Shown here piece after piece: positions 60,839-64,000 of a stretch of 64,000 bases of DNA. Under the pieces are notes generated by a model, which searched no databases, was not told the origin of the DNA, and saw nothing but the letters and a program-made list of their open reading frames with translations. Each line of letters begins with the position of its first letter. The stretch's first letter is position 1. The stretch comes from Saccharomyces mikatae IFO 1815 (lineage: Eukaryota > Ascomycota > Saccharomycetes > Saccharomycetales > Saccharomycetaceae), in NCBI RefSeq assembly GCF_947241705.1, contig NC_079258.1, forward strand, positions 62,001-126,000. Direction: 5' to 3'. Position numbers and translations under genes: made by a program.

Positions 60839-61807
60839 TCAACGTTGGGTAGCATTGCTAGACATGTGAGCTGAGGAACGGTTATTCGCATTTTCTTTCA
60901 AAGCAATTAATTGTCTTGCCCTGAATCCTTCATAGTGAATATACGAAGTTGTTTCAATTAAGTCTTGAAGATGAGTTCGAATCAAAAACTCCCTTAAATA
61001 TACAAAATCACACTGATTGATGTCTTCAACATTAATAGCGCTCCAACGAGTTTTCCTTCCCCGAAAAGTCTCACCGTTTATTTCAATTTCATTTTCAGAA
61101 CCAACCACGGCAAATGGGATTATAGATCTAACACTTCTGTTGAGTTCTAATTCCTCATCAGTTAGTTCCTCTGAATCATATGGATAAATCTTGAAATTGT
61201 ATTTCTCGAACTCATTTTGGATTAGTTCTCTAAACTCTGCTCTTTCATCCAAAGTCAATGTATCCGATTTGCCAATAACAGGTATAACATTTGCTATTTC
61301 TGTTAATCTTTTTAAGGCTTCAACGTCAAGGCGATTCAACTCCTTTCCATTTGGTTGCAGGAAATAAAGAATGGCATGAACCCGTGTATCAACAATAAAT
61401 CTTTCACGTTGAGCTGTCAATTCTTTACGTAAGTATTGAGAGTGTTGTTCTTTAATATACTTCACGATAGGTTCCCAAGCTTTAGAATTATCAATAAAGT
61501 CACCAAATCCAGGTGTATCTATAACATTAATATTCAAGCGAACACGGTCCTCTACAAGAGTGTGAGTGGAAATTTTCATTTCAGTTGTCTTTGAAACAGG
61601 TAGAGCGGAAATATCATCACCAGTGGCAGAATCAATCAAGTGCGAAGCAAATAATGTGTTTATCAAAGTACTTTTACCCAATCCAGATTGACCAACCACC
61701 ATTATATTGAATTGAAAACCTTTCTTTAGCAAACGATGCTCGATTTGATTTGTGATGGTGTCAAAACCAACATAAGAGGCAGGCTGTACTGAGCTCAAAG
61801 AATCCAT
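60839..61807 (-). CDS. CDC10: Cdc10, septin
   Basis: 322 residues from ATG (CAT at 61805-61807), the S. cerevisiae length. Septin GTPase motifs: P-loop GQSGLGKSTLIN (about residue 38), DTPGFGD, GKSDTLT in place of AKAD, and the septin unique element near FVYLREFLIRTHLQDLIETT. It lacks the long C-terminal coiled coil of Cdc3, Cdc11 and Cdc12, as expected of Cdc10, which forms the centre of the octameric septin rod at the bud neck. It shares a 285-bp divergent promoter with MRPL32. Confidence 0.98.
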   Translation of the reverse strand: MDSLSSVQPASYVGFDTITNQIEHRLLKKGFQFNIMVVGQSGLGKSTLINTLFASHLIDSATGDDISALPVSKTTEMKISTHTLVEDRVRLNINVIDTPGFGDFIDNSKAWEPIVKYIKEQHSQYLRKELTAQRERFIVDTRVHAILYFLQPNGKELNRLDVEALKRLTEIANVIPVIGKSDTLTLDERAEFRELIQNEFEKYNFKIYPYDSEELTDEELELNRSVRSIIPFAVVGSENEIEINGETFRGRKTRWSAINVEDINQCDFVYLREFLIRTHLQDLIETTSYIHYEGFRARQLIALKENANNRSSAHMSSNATQR

Positions 61808-62092
61808 TATTAAAACTTATAAAAGGTTTGCGGTACACGTATGAAGAACTGTGAAGCTTGAACTTGATTTTTCCCTTTGCATGGAAGAATAAACGTTATT
61901 AACGTATGTTTACATACATTGATTTTGGCGATCCTGATCTATTTGTGGTTGGTTTCTGGAGGAAAATGTGAACGTATAATATGATTATTTTCTGTGAGCA
62001 CTCAGAAAGCGAATCCTAACAAGGCACAATATTCCCATACAAGACCTTGAGCTAAGAGGCAAGAAGTCTAAGAAACCAGCAGCAAGCAAACT

Positions 62093-62644
62093 ATGAATTC
62101 CTTGATTTTTGGTAAGCACTTAGCACTTCATAAAATTGTGCCTGCCAATGTAATTGGATGGTTCACGCCGTTGGGGAACCCTTCAATGTTAGCCCCAGGT
62201 CAAAAACAACTGGGATCTATCCGTGATTGGTTGAGAAATAAGCTTCAAAGAGATCACAAAGAGTCCGAAGACAGAGATTTTTTATCTAATAATGGTATAT
62301 TACTGGCAGTCCCAAAGAAAAAAGTATCGCACCAAAAGAAAAGACAAAAACTATATGGCCCAGGCAAGAAGCAATTAAAGATGATTCATCACTTGAATAA
62401 ATGTCCATCATGTGGTCATTATAAGAGGGCAAACACACTGTGCATGTACTGTGTTGGACAGATACGCCATGTATGGAAGATGCATACCACCACAGAAGAA
62501 GTTAAGCCTAGACAAGAGGAGGAACTTTCTGAACTGGACCATAGGGTTTTATACCCTGGTAAAAGACAAACCAAATATGCCAAGGATCTGAATAATAAAG
62601 ATGATTATTTGGAACGCCGCATTCGAACTTTGAAAAAGGAGTAG
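62093..62644 (+). CDS. MRPL32: Mrpl32, mitochondrial ribosomal protein bL32m
   Basis: 183 residues from ATG 62093, the S. cerevisiae length. The N-terminal presequence of about 70 residues is removed by the m-AAA protease, which triggers ribosome assembly. The mature part begins around [20 protein letters not shown] and carries the L32p zinc ribbon [17 protein letters not shown] (two C-x2-C pairs). It is a large-subunit mitochondrial ribosomal protein. Confidence 0.97.
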   Translation: MNSLIFGKHLALHKIVPANVIGWFTPLGNPSMLAPGQKQLGSIRDWLRNKLQRDHKESEDRDFLSNNGILLAVPKKKVSHQKKRQKLYGPGKKQLKMIHHLNKCPSCGHYKRANTLCMYCVGQIRHVWKMHTTTEEVKPRQEEELSELDHRVLYPGKRQTKYAKDLNNKDDYLERRIRTLKKE

Positions 62645-63047
62645 GCTCTTATTTGTTCGTGCAGCAATTTCCTTTTCCAATGAACTTAAACCTGTATATA
62701 TTGATTTAACTTCGAACTGTATATTTATTGTCTAAGACAGCATCAATAAAAGTGACAACTAGAAAATAAAAGGGCGAAAAGAGGAAAAAAATGTGACTTT
62801 CTTCTGCTTGGGAAACCAGGTACGGCATTTTGAAATCATAAGCTTTTATATAATAAAAATACGATGTTAAATATTATGATATAATATTATTAGTACAAGG
62901 AGACACAGAATATACTTTTGATATAAAAAAGGTAACACAAAGTAAAAGTGCTTTTTTTATTTATTTATTTTGCACGTCCTATATTGGTATATTTGCTTCA
63001 GACAGAATTGGAATTATCAAGTTAAATTTTGGACATATACTGTCGTT
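62645..63047. other. Convergent MRPL32-YCP4 spacer
   Basis: 403 bp of AT-rich DNA (A/T tracts, TATAATA repeats near 62850-62895) holding the two 3' ends. No gene or named element seen. Confidence 0.6.
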
Positions 63048-63794
63048 TTACATGACAGTGCAACATGATAACAACCCTTTTTCTTCCTTCTTTTCTGTAG
63101 TTGCAGCCGTAGCAGCAGGTTTGGTTTGTCTCTTAGCAGCATCAGGCGCAGTAGCCTTCTTTTCAGTGGTCGATTTGACTTCTTTCACAGGGAAGAGTTT
63201 TTTAGCAGTTTCATAGAATGTTTTACCCTGAATTTCAGCAATTCTTAGTTCAAGAGCAGAAGAACTTCTTGAACCATCAGGGCCTGCAAGAGTACCAGCA
63301 CCCCATGGAGAACCACCATGCACTTCCTCTATGCTCGCTAACTCAGCGAAGGAATTCTTGTAACCCAGTGGTAAGAAGATAATTCCATGATGAGCTAAGT
63401 AAGACAAACAAGATTTAACAGTGCTTTCCTGACCACCACCATAAGTGGAAGTGCTCACAAATATGCCTGCAGCCTTACCATTTAAAGAGCCCTTTGCCCA
63501 TAATCCACCGGTTTTATCCCAAAAGGCGGACCATTGGGCTGGCAAGCTACCAAACCTAGTTGGAACACCGAACAAAAAGGCATCGTACTCGAGCAATGTC
63601 TTTTCAGTAGCAACAGGAATGTCCTCCGGTTTTTGTGGTGCATTCATTTCGGCAAGTACTTCATCAGGTAAAGTTTCCTCAACCCTGTATATATCTGCTT
63701 TACCACCAGCTGCTTCTACACCTTTCTTAACAGCTTGCGCCAGAACATCTATGTGCCCATAGGTGGAGTAAGTAATTATTGCTACCTTTACCAT
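63048..63794 (-). CDS. YCP4: Ycp4, flavodoxin-like protein
   Basis: 248 residues from ATG (CAT at 63792-63794). The WrbA/flavodoxin-like fold (about 1-195) has the FMN phosphate loop [33 protein letters not shown] and [12 protein letters not shown] Lys/Ala/Thr-rich linker leads to a terminal CC (GLLSCCTVM), a likely palmitoylation site that would hold it at the plasma membrane with its paralogues Pst2 and Rfs1 (eisosome-associated). Enzymatic role is not firmly established. The 206 bp upstream to the window edge are promoter DNA. Confidence 0.95.
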   Translation of the reverse strand: MVKVAIITYSTYGHIDVLAQAVKKGVEAAGGKADIYRVEETLPDEVLAEMNAPQKPEDIPVATEKTLLEYDAFLFGVPTRFGSLPAQWSAFWDKTGGLWAKGSLNGKAAGIFVSTSTYGGGQESTVKSCLSYLAHHGIIFLPLGYKNSFAELASIEEVHGGSPWGAGTLAGPDGSRSSSALELRIAEIQGKTFYETAKKLFPVKEVKSTTEKKATAPDAAKRQTKPAATAATTEKKEEKGLLSCCTVM

Positions 63795-64000
63795 TCTTAC
63801 CGTTGTTTAATTGTATTCGTTTTGTTTAGTATTATCTCTCTTTTAATCGATATTGACCCCTCTTTTCCTTTTTTTCTTATTTTCCTTTATATCAGAATTT
63901 AAGAATGTCAAATAAAGATAAGTGCGAAAAACAGACAAAAGTGTAGGTTTATATATTATGAGTTATTTTCAATGATTGTCCAAGTTATACAAAAACTATA

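Overview
The window is nuclear DNA from a budding yeast of the genus Saccharomyces. It covers the left arm of the chromosome III equivalent, from inside GID7, across the centromere, to YCP4. This rests on recognising almost every protein: Atg22, Sro9, Grx1, Ste50, His4, Bik1, Rnq1, Fus1, Agp1, Leu2, Nfs1, Bud3, Pgs1, Rer1, Cdc10 and others. Gene order and strand match S. cerevisiae from YCL039W to YCR004C. Yeast-type TACTAAC introns, a point centromere, Ty LTRs and TA-rich convergent spacers agree with this. It is not the S. cerevisiae reference: FRM2 is missing, no Ty2 lies beside LEU2, the YCL021W-A homologue is on the opposite strand, and fast-evolving proteins such as Kcc4 differ clearly from the S. 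cerevisiae protein as I remember it. A sister species (S. mikatae, S. jurei, S. kudriavzevii or S. paradoxus type) is likely, but I cannot name it without a search.

Layout. 1-19.7 kb is a compact gene run: GID7 (3' end), ATG22, SRO9, GFD2, GRX1, LSB5, MXR2, STE50, RRP7, HIS4, BIK1, RNQ1, FUS1, HBN1. 19.7-24.4 kb holds AGP1 and two long spacers. One spacer is where FRM2 would be. The other carries GC-rich control sites, a Ume6-type site, a TATA box and a strong hairpin. KCC4 ends at 27.5 kb. From 27.6 to 33.7 kb is a transposon graveyard between tRNA-Glu(UUC) and tRNA-Leu(CAA). It holds several Ty1/Ty2-type delta LTRs in both orientations, two Ty3 sigma remnants, a decayed Ty4-family pol on the minus strand, and the one intact small gene YCL021W-A. 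From 33.8 to 55.3 kb is a second dense run: LEU2, NFS1, DCC1, BUD3, YCL012C, GBP2, SGF29, ILV6, STP22, VMA9, LDB16, PGS1, YCL002C, RER1. From 55.3 to 60.8 kb is pericentromere: a DOM34-like pseudogene, CEN3, then 3.9 kb with no recognisable gene. CDC10, MRPL32 and YCP4 close the window.

Functions. Amino-acid metabolism is prominent (HIS4, LEU2, ILV6, AGP1, ATG22), with visible Gcn4 sites at HIS4 and ILV6 and a Leu3 site at LEU2. A mating and polarity group (STE50, BIK1, FUS1, KCC4, BUD3, CDC10) includes pheromone response elements at FUS1. Three genes need splicing to be read correctly: YCL012C (one intron, exposing a membrane anchor), VMA9 (two introns, an 11-nt first exon) and YCL002C (one intron). 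I found no undescribed multi-gene system. The most informative parts are the rearranged LTR island, the missing FRM2, the AGP1-KCC4 hairpin and the centromere-side gene relic.
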